Notes: generated by a model from the letters alone, not told the origin. A DNA stretch of 64,000 bases from Pseudomonadota bacterium (GCA_023457495.1 JAEWLQ010000107.1:1-64000); one strand, 5' to 3'; shown: positions 7,724 to 16,256, numbered from the stretch's first letter. Numbers and translations are program-made.

Positions 7724-8044
7724 ATGAACAAGATTCGCAAGGGCGACACGGTCGTCGTGTTGTCGGGCAAGGACAAGGGCCGCCAGGGCACTGTGCTTGC
7801 CATCGACGGAGAGAAGATCACCGTCGAGAACATCAACAAGGCGAAGAAGCATCAGAAGCCGCGGCAGAGCCAGGCGGGTCCGCTTCCGGGCGGAATCGTC
7901 GACAAGGCGATGCCGCTGCACATCTCGAAGGTTGCGATCTGGAACGCGGGCGCCAAGAAGGCGGACCGAGTCGGGATCAAGCAGCTCAAGGATGGCAAGC
8001 GCGTGCGCTTCTTCAAATCCAGCGGCGAAGTGATCGACGCCTGA
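7724..8044 (+). CDS. rplX: 50S ribosomal protein L24
   Basis: L24 is one of two assembly-initiator proteins of the 50S subunit. The 106-residue protein starts MNKIRKGDTVVVLSGKDKGR, a KOW motif, and has PGGIVDKAMPLHISKVAIWN. One base separates its ATG from the rplN stop codon. Confidence 0.97.
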   Translation: MNKIRKGDTVVVLSGKDKGRQGTVLAIDGEKITVENINKAKKHQKPRQSQAGPLPGGIVDKAMPLHISKVAIWNAGAKKADRVGIKQLKDGKRVRFFKSSGEVIDA

Positions 8045-8075
8045 GCGTCGATATCATCGTAAGGAATAGGCAGCA

Positions 8076-8615
8076 ATGGCCAGGTTAAGAGAGTTCTACC
8101 AGAAGACGGTCGTTCCGAAGCTCAAGCAGGACTTGGGTCTGAAGAACGCCATGGAGATCCCGCGCATCACCAAGATCACGGTGAACATGGGCGTGGGCGA
8201 AGCCGTGGCGGACCGCAAGGTGATGGACGCGGCGGTTGCCGACCTCACCAAGATCACGGGCCAGAAGCCCAAACTGTGCATGTCCAAGAAGTCGATCGCA
8301 TCGTTCAAGGTTCGCGAGAACCTGGCGATCGGCACGATGGTGACGTTGCGCGGCGAACGCATGTGGGAGTTCTTCGATCGTCTCGTCACGATCGCGATTC
8401 CCCGCATCCGTGACTTCCGCGGCATCAACCCGCGTTCGTTCGATGGCCGCGGCAACTTCAGCCTCGGCATCAAGGAACAGATCATTTTCCCGGAAATCCA
8501 GTACGACCAGATCGATCAGCTCCGGGGAATGGACATCACGATCACCACGACGGCGAAGGACAACAAGCAGGGAAAGGCCCTGCTCGACGCCTTCAATTTC
8601 CCGTTCCGCAAGTAA
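8076..8615 (+). CDS. rplE: 50S ribosomal protein L5
   Basis: L5 binds 5S rRNA and forms part of the central protuberance, with a bridge to S13. The 179 residues include IPRITKITVNMGVGEAVADR, KPKLCMSKKSIASFKVRE and RGMDITITTTAKDNKQGKAL. AAGGAATAGG precedes the ATG. Confidence 0.98.
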   Translation: MARLREFYQKTVVPKLKQDLGLKNAMEIPRITKITVNMGVGEAVADRKVMDAAVADLTKITGQKPKLCMSKKSIASFKVRENLAIGTMVTLRGERMWEFFDRLVTIAIPRIRDFRGINPRSFDGRGNFSLGIKEQIIFPEIQYDQIDQLRGMDITITTTAKDNKQGKALLDAFNFPFRK

Positions 8616-8628
8616 GGAACCACAGGGT

Positions 8629-8934
8629 ATGGCCAAGACAAACATGGTCGAGCGCGAGAAGCGTCGCGCCAAGATCGTGAAGAAGTACGCGGCGAAGCGC
8701 GCAGCTCTCAAGGAGCTCATTCGCAGCCCCAAGACCTCTCCGGAGGTTCGTGCCGACGCGCAGGCGAAGCTGCAGAAGCTGCCGCGCGACGCGAGCCCGA
8801 GCCGCGGTCGCAACCGTTGCGCGATCACCGGCCGCTCACGCGGCGTGTATCGCCGCGTCGGCCTGGCACGCGTGAAGATCCGTGAAGCGGTTGCGCGCGG
8901 CGAGTTGCCGGGCGTTTCCAAGGCGAGCTGGTAA
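8629..8934 (+). CDS. rpsN: 30S ribosomal protein S14 (zinc-independent form)
   Basis: S14 assembles late into the 30S head near the A and P sites. The correct start is ATG 8629 (MAKTNMVEREKRRAKIVKKY); the open frame extends upstream through rplE but is not coding there. At 101 residues it is the long form, and only one Cys is seen (RNRCAITGR), so it lacks the four-Cys zinc ribbon of the short form. Confidence 0.97.
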   Translation: MAKTNMVEREKRRAKIVKKYAAKRAALKELIRSPKTSPEVRADAQAKLQKLPRDASPSRGRNRCAITGRSRGVYRRVGLARVKIREAVARGELPGVSKASW

Positions 8935-8946
8935 GGAGCGCATGGC

Positions 8947-9342
8947 ATGAGCATGACTGATCCCATTGCCGACCTCCTGACCCGCATCCGCAACGCGCAG
9001 CTCGCGCGCAAGACGGAAGTGTCCGTGTCGTCCTCGAAGCTGAAGACGGCGCTGGTCAAGGTCCTGAAGGACGAAGGCTACGTCGCCGGGTTCAACCTGG
9101 TGAAGGACGGAGCCAAAGAGACGCTCAACATCGAGCTGAAGTACTACGAAGGCCGCCCCGTGATCGACCGCCTCGAGCGTGTCTCGCGTCCCGGCCTGCG
9201 TATCTACCGCGGCAAGACCGAGCTGCCGAAGATCCAGGGCGGTCTCGGAACCGCGATCGTCAGCACGCCGAAGGGTGTGATGACGGACAAACAGGCGCGG
9301 GCCATCGGGCAGGGCGGCGAAGTGCTCTGCATCGTGGCCTAA
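8947..9342 (+). CDS. rpsH: 30S ribosomal protein S8
   Basis: S8 organises the central domain of 16S rRNA; in E. coli it represses the spc operon. The 131-residue product starts MSMTDPIADLLTRIRNAQ, the usual S8 N terminus, and ends with the conserved STPKGVMTDKQARAIGQGGE and LCIVA. Spacing to rpsN is 12 bases. Confidence 0.98.
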   Translation: MSMTDPIADLLTRIRNAQLARKTEVSVSSSKLKTALVKVLKDEGYVAGFNLVKDGAKETLNIELKYYEGRPVIDRLERVSRPGLRIYRGKTELPKIQGGLGTAIVSTPKGVMTDKQARAIGQGGEVLCIVA

Positions 9343-9356
9343 CCAGGAACAGAACT

Positions 9357-9884
9357 ATGAGCCGAGTAGCAAAGCGACCGGTCGATCTGCCGCAGGGCGT
9401 CACCACCTCGATGGCCGCGAACATGATCAAGGTCAAGGGCGCCAAGGGTGAGCTGTCGCTCGCCGTGGCCGACGGTGTGACCATCGAGCAGCAGGACAAG
9501 AAGCTGCAGGTGAAATTCGCCAATGCCGGCGCCCGCGTGTCCGCGGGTGCGACGCGCGCGCACCTGGCCAACATGGTGACGGGCGTGTCCAAGGGCTACG
9601 AGAAGAAGCTCGAGCTCGTCGGCGTCGGTTACCGCGCCGCGGTGCAGGGAAAGACGCTGAACCTCACGCTCGGCTTCTCGCACGCGGTGAACTTCCCGAT
9701 CCCGGAAGGCATCTCGATGGAGACGCCCAGCCAGACCGAAATCATCATCAAGGGCATCGACCGCCAGAAGCTCGGCCAGGTGTGCGCGAAGATCCGCGCC
9801 ATCCGTCCGCCGGAACCGTACAAGGGCAAGGGCGTTCGTTTCTCCGGTGAGCAGATCACCCTCAAGGAGGGCAAGAAGAAGTAA
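9357..9884 (+). CDS. rplF: 50S ribosomal protein L6
   Basis: L6 binds 23S rRNA near the sarcin-ricin loop and the factor-binding site. The 175 residues include MSRVAKRPVDLPQGV, the repeat-domain motif GYRAAVQGKTLNLTLGFSH and the C-terminal RPPEPYKGKGVRFSGEQI. It lies between rpsH and rplR, as in E. coli spc. Confidence 0.98.
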   Translation: MSRVAKRPVDLPQGVTTSMAANMIKVKGAKGELSLAVADGVTIEQQDKKLQVKFANAGARVSAGATRAHLANMVTGVSKGYEKKLELVGVGYRAAVQGKTLNLTLGFSHAVNFPIPEGISMETPSQTEIIIKGIDRQKLGQVCAKIRAIRPPEPYKGKGVRFSGEQITLKEGKKK

Positions 9885-9899
9885 TTCTTCGGCACTCAT

Positions 9900-10259
9900 A
9901 TGCAGATCACCAAGAAAGAGCGGCGCATGCGCCGCGCAGCAAAGACCCGGATCAAGATCCGCGAGCTGGGCGTGGCCCGTCTCACGATCCATCGCACGCC
10001 GCAGCACATCTATGCGCAGGTGTTCGATTCCTCGGGTGCGAAGGTTCTCGCCTCGGCGTCCACGGTGCAGGAGAAGGTCGCCAAGGGCCTGAAGGGCACG
10101 GGCAACGTCGAAGCGGCCAAGGCCGTCGGGACCGCGATTGCCGAGGCCGCCAAGGCCGCCGGCGTCACCAAGGTCGCGTTCGATCGCGCCGGTTTCATGT
10201 ATCACGGCCGCGTCAAGGCGCTGGCCGATGCCGCGCGTGAAGCCGGCCTGGAATTCTGA
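9900..10259 (+). CDS. rplR: 50S ribosomal protein L18
   Basis: L18 binds 5S rRNA with L5 and L25. The 119-residue protein contains RLTIHRTPQHIYAQVFDSSG, TAIAEAAKAAGVTKVAFDR and the C-terminal GRVKALADAAREAGLEF, characteristic of L18. Confidence 0.97.
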   Translation: MQITKKERRMRRAAKTRIKIRELGVARLTIHRTPQHIYAQVFDSSGAKVLASASTVQEKVAKGLKGTGNVEAAKAVGTAIAEAAKAAGVTKVAFDRAGFMYHGRVKALADAAREAGLEF

Positions 10260-10269
10260 GGACTAACTA

Positions 10270-10779
10270 ATGGCACGACCCGACATGAAGAACCAGGCGC
10301 AGGACGAGTTCCTGGAGAAACTGGTTGCCGTCAACCGCACCGCCAAGGTGGTCAAGGGTGGCCGCCAGTTCGGCTTCACCGCGCTGACCGTCGTCGGCGA
10401 CGGAGCCGGCCGCGGGGGGTTAGGATTCGGCAAGGCGCGTGAAGTGCCGGTCGCAATTTCGAAGGCCATGGCGCAGGCGCGCAAGAACATGGTGAACGTC
10501 GCGCTGCGCAACGACACGTTGCACTTCGCGATGCACGGCACGCATGGCGCGACCAAGGTCTACATGCAGCCGGCGTCCGACGGTACCGGCGTCATCGCGG
10601 GTGGCGGCATGCGCGCGGTGCTCGAGTGCGCCGGCGTGCGCAACGTGCTCGCGAAGAGCTACGGCTCGCGCAACCCGATCAACGTCGTGCGCGCCACGGT
10701 GAATGCGCTCGCGAACGCCAAGTCGCCCGATGACATCGCGGCGAAGCGTGGCAAAACGGTCGAGGAGATCCTGGGTTAA
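10270..10779 (+). CDS. rpsE: 30S ribosomal protein S5
   Basis: S5 guards decoding accuracy and the mRNA entry site with S4. The 169 residues hold the double-stranded-RNA-binding fold with EKLVAVNRTAKVVKGGRQF, the Gly-rich loop GRGGLGFGKAREVP and YGSRNPINVVRATVNAL. The Leu in the Gly loop uses a rare TTA codon inside a GGTTAGGA stretch, odd for a highly expressed GC-rich gene. Confidence 0.98.
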   Translation: MARPDMKNQAQDEFLEKLVAVNRTAKVVKGGRQFGFTALTVVGDGAGRGGLGFGKAREVPVAISKAMAQARKNMVNVALRNDTLHFAMHGTHGATKVYMQPASDGTGVIAGGGMRAVLECAGVRNVLAKSYGSRNPINVVRATVNALANAKSPDDIAAKRGKTVEEILG

Positions 10780-10795
10780 TCCAGGAGGACACGAA

Positions 10796-10978
10796 ATGGC
10801 TGCCAAGAACATCAAGATCACGCTGGCGAAGAGCCTCGCGGGTCAGTTGAAGAACATCCAGGCGTCGGTGCGTGGCTTGGGCCTGCGCCGTCGTCACCAG
10901 ACGGTGGAAGTCGCCGACACGCCGCAGAACCGCGGAATGATCTACGCGGCGAAGCACCTGCTGACGGTCCAGGAGTAA
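10796..10978 (+). CDS. rpmD: 50S ribosomal protein L30
   Basis: L30 is a small, non-universal 50S protein. ATG 10796, after a strong CCAGGAGGACACGAA leader, gives 60 residues (MAAKNIKITLAKSLAGQLK, then RRRHQTVEVADTPQNRGMI), the expected size. Upstream open frame within rpsE is spurious. Confidence 0.96.
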   Translation: MAAKNIKITLAKSLAGQLKNIQASVRGLGLRRRHQTVEVADTPQNRGMIYAAKHLLTVQE

Positions 10979-10981
10979 GCA

Positions 10982-11458
10982 ATGACGATGCGTCTGAACG
11001 ACATGAAACCCGCCCACGGCGCCCGCAAGGCCCGTCTGCGCGTGGGACGCGGCGCGTCCGCCGGCCAGGGCAAGACCTGCGGCCGTGGCGTGAAGGGTCA
11101 GCGCGCGCGCAAGGGCGGCTACCACAAGGTCGGCTTCGAAGGCGGCCAGATGCCGCTGCAGCGCCGCCTGCCCAAGGTCGGCTTCCGTTCGAAGATGGAG
11201 AATCCCGAGGTGCGGCTGGACGAGCTCGCCAAGGTTGAAGGCACCGTCATCGACCTGGACGCCTTGAAGAAGGCCAACATCATCCCGACTTTTGCGGACC
11301 GCGCGAAGGTCGTGCTGTCGGGCGAGATCAAGAAGGCGGTTTCCCTCAAGGGTATCGGCGCCACCAAGGGCGCGCGCGAGGCCATCGAGAAGGCCGGCGG
11401 CTCCGTCGAGGCCCTGCCTGCGAAGCCGGCGCCGGCCAAGCTGGCCCCCAAGAAGTAA
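10982..11458 (+). CDS. rplO: 50S ribosomal protein L15
   Basis: L15 is a late assembly protein of the 50S subunit. The 158 residues include MRLNDMKPAHGARKARLRVG, KTCGRGVKGQRARKGG and FEGGQMPLQRRLPKVGF. The first ATG (10982) is better spaced to AGGAG than the ATG two codons later, though the latter matches the E. coli start. The tail is Ala/Pro/Lys-rich (LPAKPAPAKLAPKK). Confidence 0.97.
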   Translation: MTMRLNDMKPAHGARKARLRVGRGASAGQGKTCGRGVKGQRARKGGYHKVGFEGGQMPLQRRLPKVGFRSKMENPEVRLDELAKVEGTVIDLDALKKANIIPTFADRAKVVLSGEIKKAVSLKGIGATKGAREAIEKAGGSVEALPAKPAPAKLAPKK

Positions 11459-11479
11459 GGTTCAGGAAGCAGAACGACA

Positions 11480-12826
11480 GTGGCAGACAGCACTTCCAAT
11501 CCGGCATCGGTACTCGGCGACGCGGCGCGTTTCGGCGACGTTCGCAAGCGCCTGATGTTCCTGATCGGCGGTCTGATCATCTACCGCATCGGTACGTATA
11601 TCCCGGTGCCGGGCATCGATCCGGGGGCCGTCGCCCAGTTCTTCGACCAGAACAAGGAGACGATCTTCGGCATCGTGAACGCCCTGTCGGGCGGCGCGAT
11701 GGAGCGCCTGTCCATCTTCACGATGGGCGTGATGCCGTACATCTCCGCGTCGATCATCGTGCAGATGATGTCGATGGTCGTGCCGACGCTCATGGAATAT
11801 CGCAAGGAAGGCGAGTCCGGACGGCGCAAGATCACCGAGATCACGCGTTACGGCACGCTGGGCCTGGCGATGTTCCAGTCGTTCGTCACCGCCACCGGGT
11901 TGCAGAACTCCGGCATGGCCGCGCCCGGCTGGCAGTTCCTGTTCGTCGCGACCGTCACGATGACCACGGGTGCGATGTTCCTCATGTGGCTCGGCGAGCA
12001 GATCACCGAGCGCGGCGTGGGCAACGGCATCTCGATGATCATCCTCGGCAGCATCGTGGCCGGCATTCCGGGCGCGATCGGCGACACGGCCGGCCAGATC
12101 AACTCGGGTGCGATGTCGGGCCTGTTCGCCATCGTGCTCATCGTTGTCGTGCTCGGAGTCACCGCGTTCTGCGTGTTCGTGGAGCGTGCCCAGCGACGCA
12201 TCCCGGTCGACTACGCGAAGAAGCAGGTGGGCCGGCGCCTCATGCAGGCGCAGACCACGCACCTGCCGTTCAAGCTCAACATGTCGGGCGTGATTCCGCC
12301 GATCTTCGCCTCGAGCCTGCTGCTGTTCCCGGCGACGATGGCCGGCTTCGCGGCCACGAACCAGGACACCGCGTTCGGACGCATCCTGCAGACGATCTCG
12401 ACGACCCTCGGCTTCGGCGAGCCGCTGCACATCGTGCTGTTCGCCACGCTGATCATTTTCTTCTGCTTCTTCTATACGGCGCTGGTGTTCAACGCGCGCG
12501 AGACGGCCGACAACCTCAAGAAGTCGGGCGCCTTCATCCGCGGCATCCGCCCGGGTCAGCAGACCGGCGAATACATCGACAAGGTGCTCACGCGGCTCAC
12601 GCTGTGGGGCGCGCTGTACATCACCGCGGTGTGCGTGCTGCCCGAGATCATGGTGGTCCGTGGTGGTGTGCCCTTCGTGTTCGGCGGCACCTCACTGCTG
12701 ATCGTCGTGGTCGTCGCGATGGATTTCTTCTCGCAGCTTCAGGCCCACCTGATGTCGCATCACTACCCGGGTTTGCTCAAGAAGGCGAACCTCATGGGTT
12801 ACGGCCGCTCGGGCGCGCCGCAGTAA
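11480..12826 (+). CDS. secY: Preprotein translocase subunit SecY
   Basis: SecY is the ten-helix channel of the Sec translocon in the inner membrane. The 448-residue protein starts at GTG 11480 and shows the usual alternation of hydrophobic helices, the first near residues 24-40 (LMFLIGGLIIYRIGTYIPVP), plus the signatures IGIVNALSGGAMERLSIF-like region and RGIRPGQQTGEYIDKVLTRL. It lies between rplO and rpmJ as in other spc operons. Confidence 0.98.
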   Translation: MADSTSNPASVLGDAARFGDVRKRLMFLIGGLIIYRIGTYIPVPGIDPGAVAQFFDQNKETIFGIVNALSGGAMERLSIFTMGVMPYISASIIVQMMSMVVPTLMEYRKEGESGRRKITEITRYGTLGLAMFQSFVTATGLQNSGMAAPGWQFLFVATVTMTTGAMFLMWLGEQITERGVGNGISMIILGSIVAGIPGAIGDTAGQINSGAMSGLFAIVLIVVVLGVTAFCVFVERAQRRIPVDYAKKQVGRRLMQAQTTHLPFKLNMSGVIPPIFASSLLLFPATMAGFAATNQDTAFGRILQTISTTLGFGEPLHIVLFATLIIFFCFFYTALVFNARETADNLKKSGAFIRGIRPGQQTGEYIDKVLTRLTLWGALYITAVCVLPEIMVVRGGVPFVFGGTSLLIVVVVAMDFFSQLQAHLMSHHYPGLLKKANLMGYGRSGAPQ

Positions 12827-12841
12827 TTTGAGGCTCATTAA

Positions 12842-12955
12842 ATGAAAGTCCGTCCCTCGGTTAAGAAAATCTGCAAGAACTGCAAGGTCGTGCGCCGTCG
12901 CGGCGTCGTGTACGTCATCTGCTCGGACCCGCGCCACAAGCAGCGTCAGGGCTAA
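12842..12955 (+). CDS. rpmJ: 50S ribosomal protein L36
   Basis: L36 is the smallest 50S protein. The 37 residues start MKVRPSVKKICKNCKVVRRR and carry the zinc ligands Cys11, Cys14, Cys27 and His32, so this is the zinc-binding form. It lies directly after secY, its standard place, and is easily missed because of its length. Confidence 0.97.
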   Translation: MKVRPSVKKICKNCKVVRRRGVVYVICSDPRHKQRQG

Positions 12956-12972
12956 ACAGGTAGGAATAGAAC

Positions 12973-13353
12973 ATGGCACGTATTGCCGGCATCAACATTC
13001 CGATGAACAAGCACGTTGTCATCGGCCTCACGCACATCTTCGGCGTGGGTCGTTCGCGTGCGAAGGACATCTGCGCCGCCACGGGCATCGCCCCCACGAC
13101 CAAGGTGAAGGATCTCACCGAGGCCGAGGTGAACCAGATTCGTTCGGTGCTCGCGAAGACCGCGGTCGAAGGCGACCTGCGCCGCGAGAACTCCATGAAC
13201 ATCAAGCGTCTCATGGACCTGGGTTCCTACCGTGGCATGCGCCACCGCAAGGGCCTGCCGGTTCGTGGACAGCGTACGCGCACCAACGCGCGCACTCGCA
13301 AGGGCCCGCGCAAGCAGGCGGTCAAGCTGAATGCTCCTCCGGGCAAAGTTTAA
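12973..13353 (+). CDS. rpsM: 30S ribosomal protein S13
   Basis: S13 sits in the 30S head and bridges to L5. The 126 residues contain MARIAGINIPMNKHVVIGLT, the helix-two-turn-helix region THIFGVGRSRAKDIC and GLPVRGQRTRTNARTRKGP. It opens the alpha block, 17 bases after rpmJ, with no sign of a separate promoter. Confidence 0.98.
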   Translation: MARIAGINIPMNKHVVIGLTHIFGVGRSRAKDICAATGIAPTTKVKDLTEAEVNQIRSVLAKTAVEGDLRRENSMNIKRLMDLGSYRGMRHRKGLPVRGQRTRTNARTRKGPRKQAVKLNAPPGKV

Positions 13354-13372
13354 TTAGTTAGGTAAATCACAC

Positions 13373-13813
13373 ATGGCCGAAGAAAAGAAGTCAGAAGCCG
13401 CTGCCGCGGGCACCTCGGGTGCCGCTGCCGCTGGTGGTGCGAAGAAACCGAAGAAGGCGCGCAAGAACGTCCTCGACGGAATCGCCCACGTGCACGCTTC
13501 CTTCAACAACACCATCATCACGATCACCGATCGCCAGGGAAACACGCTTTCCTGGGCGACCTCGGGTGGTTGCGGCTTCCGCGGTTCGCGCAAGTCGACG
13601 CCGTTCGCGGCGCAGGTGGCGGCTGAGAAGGCGGGCAACGCGGCGCAGGAACACGGCGTGAAGAACGTCGAAGTGCGCGTCGGCGGCCCCGGCCCTGGCC
13701 GCGAGTCGGCGGTCCGCGCCCTGAACGCCTGTGGTCTCAAGATCACGAGCATCTCGGACATCACCCCGATCCCGCACAACGGCTGTCGTCCGCCGAAGAA
13801 GCGTCGCGTCTAA
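13373..13813 (+). CDS. rpsK: 30S ribosomal protein S11 with Ala/Lys N-terminal extension
   Basis: S11 is part of the 30S platform near the E site. The family core begins about residue 30 (KNVLDGIAHVHASFNNTI) and ends with NGCRPPKKRRV. Before it lies a low-complexity Ala/Gly/Lys segment (AAAAGTSGAAAAGGAKKPKK), giving 146 residues against about 129 in E. coli. Confidence 0.97.
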   Translation: MAEEKKSEAAAAGTSGAAAAGGAKKPKKARKNVLDGIAHVHASFNNTIITITDRQGNTLSWATSGGCGFRGSRKSTPFAAQVAAEKAGNAAQEHGVKNVEVRVGGPGPGRESAVRALNACGLKITSISDITPIPHNGCRPPKKRRV

Positions 13814-13830
13814 TTTCAGGAAACTCTTAA

Positions 13831-14454
13831 ATGGCACGTTACACCGGTCCCAAGTGCAAACTCGCGCGTCGCGAAGGCACTGATCTTTTCCTGAAGAGCG
13901 GCGTGAAGCCGCTCGAGAGCAAGTGCAAGTTCCAGGTGCCGCCGGGCGGCATCAAGGGCGAGCGCAAGCAGCGTCTGTCCGACTACGGTCTGCAGCTGCG
14001 CGAGAAGCAGAAGCTGCGCCGCATGTACGGCGTGCTCGAGCGCCAGTTCGCCAACTACTACGTCGAAGCGGCGCGCCGCACCGGCTCCTCGGGTGAAAAC
14101 CTGCTGAAGCTGCTCGAGTGCCGTCTCGACAACGTCGTGTACCGCATGGGCTTCGCCGCGACGCGCTCGGAAGCGCGCCAGCTGGTGGCGCACAAGGCCA
14201 TCGCCGTGAACGACGGCGTGGTCACCATCGCGTCGTACCAGGTGAAGGCCGGCGACAAGATAACCGTGCGCGAGAAGGCCAAGAAGCAGTTGCGCATCCA
14301 GGGCGCGATGCAGATCGCGACGCAGGTCGGTCTGCCCGAGTGGGTGGAAGTGAACAGCACCGAGTTTTCGGGCGTGTTCAAGTCGGTGCCGGGCCGGGAC
14401 GAGATCCTGCCGGACATCAACGAGAACCTCGTCGTCGAGTTGTACAGCAAGTAA
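13831..14454 (+). CDS. rpsD: 30S ribosomal protein S4
   Basis: S4 nucleates 30S assembly and in E. coli represses the alpha operon. The 207-residue product has the N-terminal part MARYTGPKCKLARREGTDLF and an S4 RNA-binding domain (LECRLDNVVYRMGFAATRSE, then ARQLVAHKAI). A terminator-like hairpin follows immediately. Confidence 0.98.
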   Translation: MARYTGPKCKLARREGTDLFLKSGVKPLESKCKFQVPPGGIKGERKQRLSDYGLQLREKQKLRRMYGVLERQFANYYVEAARRTGSSGENLLKLLECRLDNVVYRMGFAATRSEARQLVAHKAIAVNDGVVTIASYQVKAGDKITVREKAKKQLRIQGAMQIATQVGLPEWVEVNSTEFSGVFKSVPGRDEILPDINENLVVELYSK

Positions 14455-14461
14455 TTGTTTG

Positions 14462-14484
14462 CCCGGCCTCTCGGCCGGGATTTT
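14462..14484 (+). terminator. Terminator-like hairpin between rpsD and rpoA
   Basis: CCCGGCC (14462-14468) pairs with GGCCGGG (14473-14479) around a TCTC loop and is followed by ATTTT. The T tract is short, so it probably attenuates rather than stops transcription into rpoA and rplQ. The 102-bp gap is the largest within the superoperon. Confidence 0.6.
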
Positions 14485-14556
14485 GATTAGTTCGGGTCCG
14501 TTTCATTTGGGGCGGGCCGGGTTTTCATACCGTCGAAAAGGCGGAAGGTGAAATCA

Positions 14557-15561
14557 ATGCAAGGTTCAGTGAGCGAATTCCTCAAGCCCCGAGTCGTGAA
14601 AGTGCAGCCCACCGCTCCGCGTCAGGCGCGCGTGGTGATCGAGCCGTTCGAACGTGGTTTCGGCCACACGCTCGGCAACGCGCTGCGTCGTGTTCTGCTG
14701 TCGTCCATGCCGGGCGCCGCGATCACTGAAGTCGAAATCGAAGGCGTGCTCCACGAGTACACCTCCATCGAGGGCGTGCAGGAAGACGTTGTCGACATCC
14801 TGCTGAACCTCAAGCAGGTTGCGCTCAAGATGCACACGCGCGACAGCGCGGAGCTGCGCCTGTCGAAGAAGGGCCCGGGCCCGGTCACCGCGGGTGACAT
14901 CCACACGGACCACGACATCGAAGTCGTGAATCCGGAGCTGGTGCTCGCGAACCTGACGAAGGCCGGCGAGCTGACCATGACGCTGCGCGTCGAGCGTGGC
15001 CGTGGCTACCGTCCGGCGCTGAACCGCGCCGCGTTCGAGGAGCAGAGCCGCCCGATCGGTCGCCTCCAGCTCGATGCGTCGTTCTCGCCCGTGCGCCGCG
15101 TGACCTACATGGTCGACGCCGCCCGCGTCGAGCAGCGCACCGACCTCGACAAGCTGGTGATCGACATCGAGACCAACGGTACGATCGACGCGGAAGAAGC
15201 CATCCGTCGCGCCGGCGGGATCCTCAAGGATCAGCTGTCGGTGTTCGTCGACCTGCAGGGCGAGGAAGAGGCCAGCACGAAGGTGTCCGAGATGCAGTTC
15301 GACCCGCTGCTGCTGCGGCCCGTCGACGAGCTCGAGCTCACCGTGCGTTCGGCGAACTGCCTCAAGGCCGACAACATCCACTACATCGGCGACCTCGTGC
15401 AGCGCACGGAAGTCGAGCTGCTGCGCACGCCGAACCTCGGCAAGAAGTCGCTCACCGAGATCAAGGAAGTGCTGCAGAGCCACGGCCTCATGCTGGGCAT
15501 GCGCCTGGATGGCTGGCCGCCGGCCGGCCTCAAGCACGACACCGATCGTGGAATGATCTAA
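14557..15561 (+). CDS. rpoA: DNA-directed RNA polymerase subunit alpha
   Basis: Alpha dimerises to start RNA polymerase assembly, and its C-terminal domain binds UP elements and activators. ATG 14557 (MQGSVSEFLKPRVVKVQP) matches the family start; a GTG three codons upstream is in frame but lies inside the ribosome-binding leader GGAAGGTG. The 334 residues include FGHTLGNALRRVLLSSMPG, AARVEQRTDLDKLVIDIETN and the C-terminal domain ELTVRSANCLKADNIHYIGD with TPNLGKKSLTEIKEVL. Confidence 0.98.
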   Translation: MQGSVSEFLKPRVVKVQPTAPRQARVVIEPFERGFGHTLGNALRRVLLSSMPGAAITEVEIEGVLHEYTSIEGVQEDVVDILLNLKQVALKMHTRDSAELRLSKKGPGPVTAGDIHTDHDIEVVNPELVLANLTKAGELTMTLRVERGRGYRPALNRAAFEEQSRPIGRLQLDASFSPVRRVTYMVDAARVEQRTDLDKLVIDIETNGTIDAEEAIRRAGGILKDQLSVFVDLQGEEEASTKVSEMQFDPLLLRPVDELELTVRSANCLKADNIHYIGDLVQRTEVELLRTPNLGKKSLTEIKEVLQSHGLMLGMRLDGWPPAGLKHDTDRGMI

Positions 15562-15584
15562 GAATCTAGTTAGGAAGAAGTTTC

Positions 15585-16190
15585 ATGCGTCATCACCTTT
15601 CAGGTCGTCAGCTCTCCCGCAATGCGCCGCATCGTCACGCGCTGCTGCGCAACCTGTCGGTCGCGCTGCTGCGTCACGAGACCATCCGCACGACGGTGCC
15701 GAAGGCCAAGGAACTGCGCCGCGTCGTCGAGCCGCTGATCACTCTCGGCAAGGAAGACAGCGAAGCCAACCGCCGTCTCGCGTTTTCGCGCCTGCGCGAT
15801 TCCGAGATCGTCGCCAAGCTGTTCGACACCATCGGCCCGCGCTTCAAGGCGCGTCCGGGTGGTTACACCCGCATCCTGCACATGGAGCCGCGTCCCGGTG
15901 ACAACGCCCCGATGGCGCTGATGCAGCTGGTCGAGCGTTCCGCGCCGGTGGCCGTCGAGGCCGCGCCGGAAGGCGAGAAGCCGAAGAAGGCCGGCAAGCC
16001 GAAGGCCGAGGCCGCGAGCAAGGAAGACAAGAAGGCGAAGGCCGAAGCGAAGAAGGTGCGCGAGAAGGCCGCGAAGGCCGCCAAGGCGGAGAAGACCGCC
16101 AAGGCCGCCGCCGCGAAGGCGGAAAAGAAGAAGACCGTCGCGCCGAAGAAGAAAAAGGCCGCTGCCAAGAAAAAGAAGTCGTCGAAGTAG
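15585..16190 (+). CDS. rplQ: 50S ribosomal protein L17 with long histone-like tail
   Basis: L17 sits near the exit-tunnel rim. Residues 1-120 (MRHHLSGRQLSRNAPHRHAL to MALMQLVERS) are the usual domain. About 80 further residues are almost only Lys, Ala and Glu (KAAKAAKAEKTAKAAAAKAE), resembling histone H1-type DNA-binding tails, giving 201 residues against 127 in E. coli. The frame ends in AAAKKKKSSK. Nothing suggests a frameshift; codon use stays the same through the tail. Confidence 0.96.
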   Translation: MRHHLSGRQLSRNAPHRHALLRNLSVALLRHETIRTTVPKAKELRRVVEPLITLGKEDSEANRRLAFSRLRDSEIVAKLFDTIGPRFKARPGGYTRILHMEPRPGDNAPMALMQLVERSAPVAVEAAPEGEKPKKAGKPKAEAASKEDKKAKAEAKKVREKAAKAAKAEKTAKAAAAKAEKKKTVAPKKKKAAAKKKKSSK

Positions 16191-16215
16191 TTCGACGCTT
16201 CGAGTCGATCCCGGA

Positions 16216-16256
16216 CGGGCGCCCTGCGAAAGCACGGCGCCCGTTTTGTTTGTTTG
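16216..16256 (+). terminator. Rho-independent terminator of the ribosomal superoperon
   Basis: CGGGCGCC (16216-16223) pairs with GGCGCCCG (16236-16243). Inside it a TGC-GAAA-GCA mini-stem closes with a GNRA tetraloop. TTTTGTTTGTTT follows. This is the strongest terminator in the window and marks the end of the rplC-rplQ unit. Confidence 0.9.
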
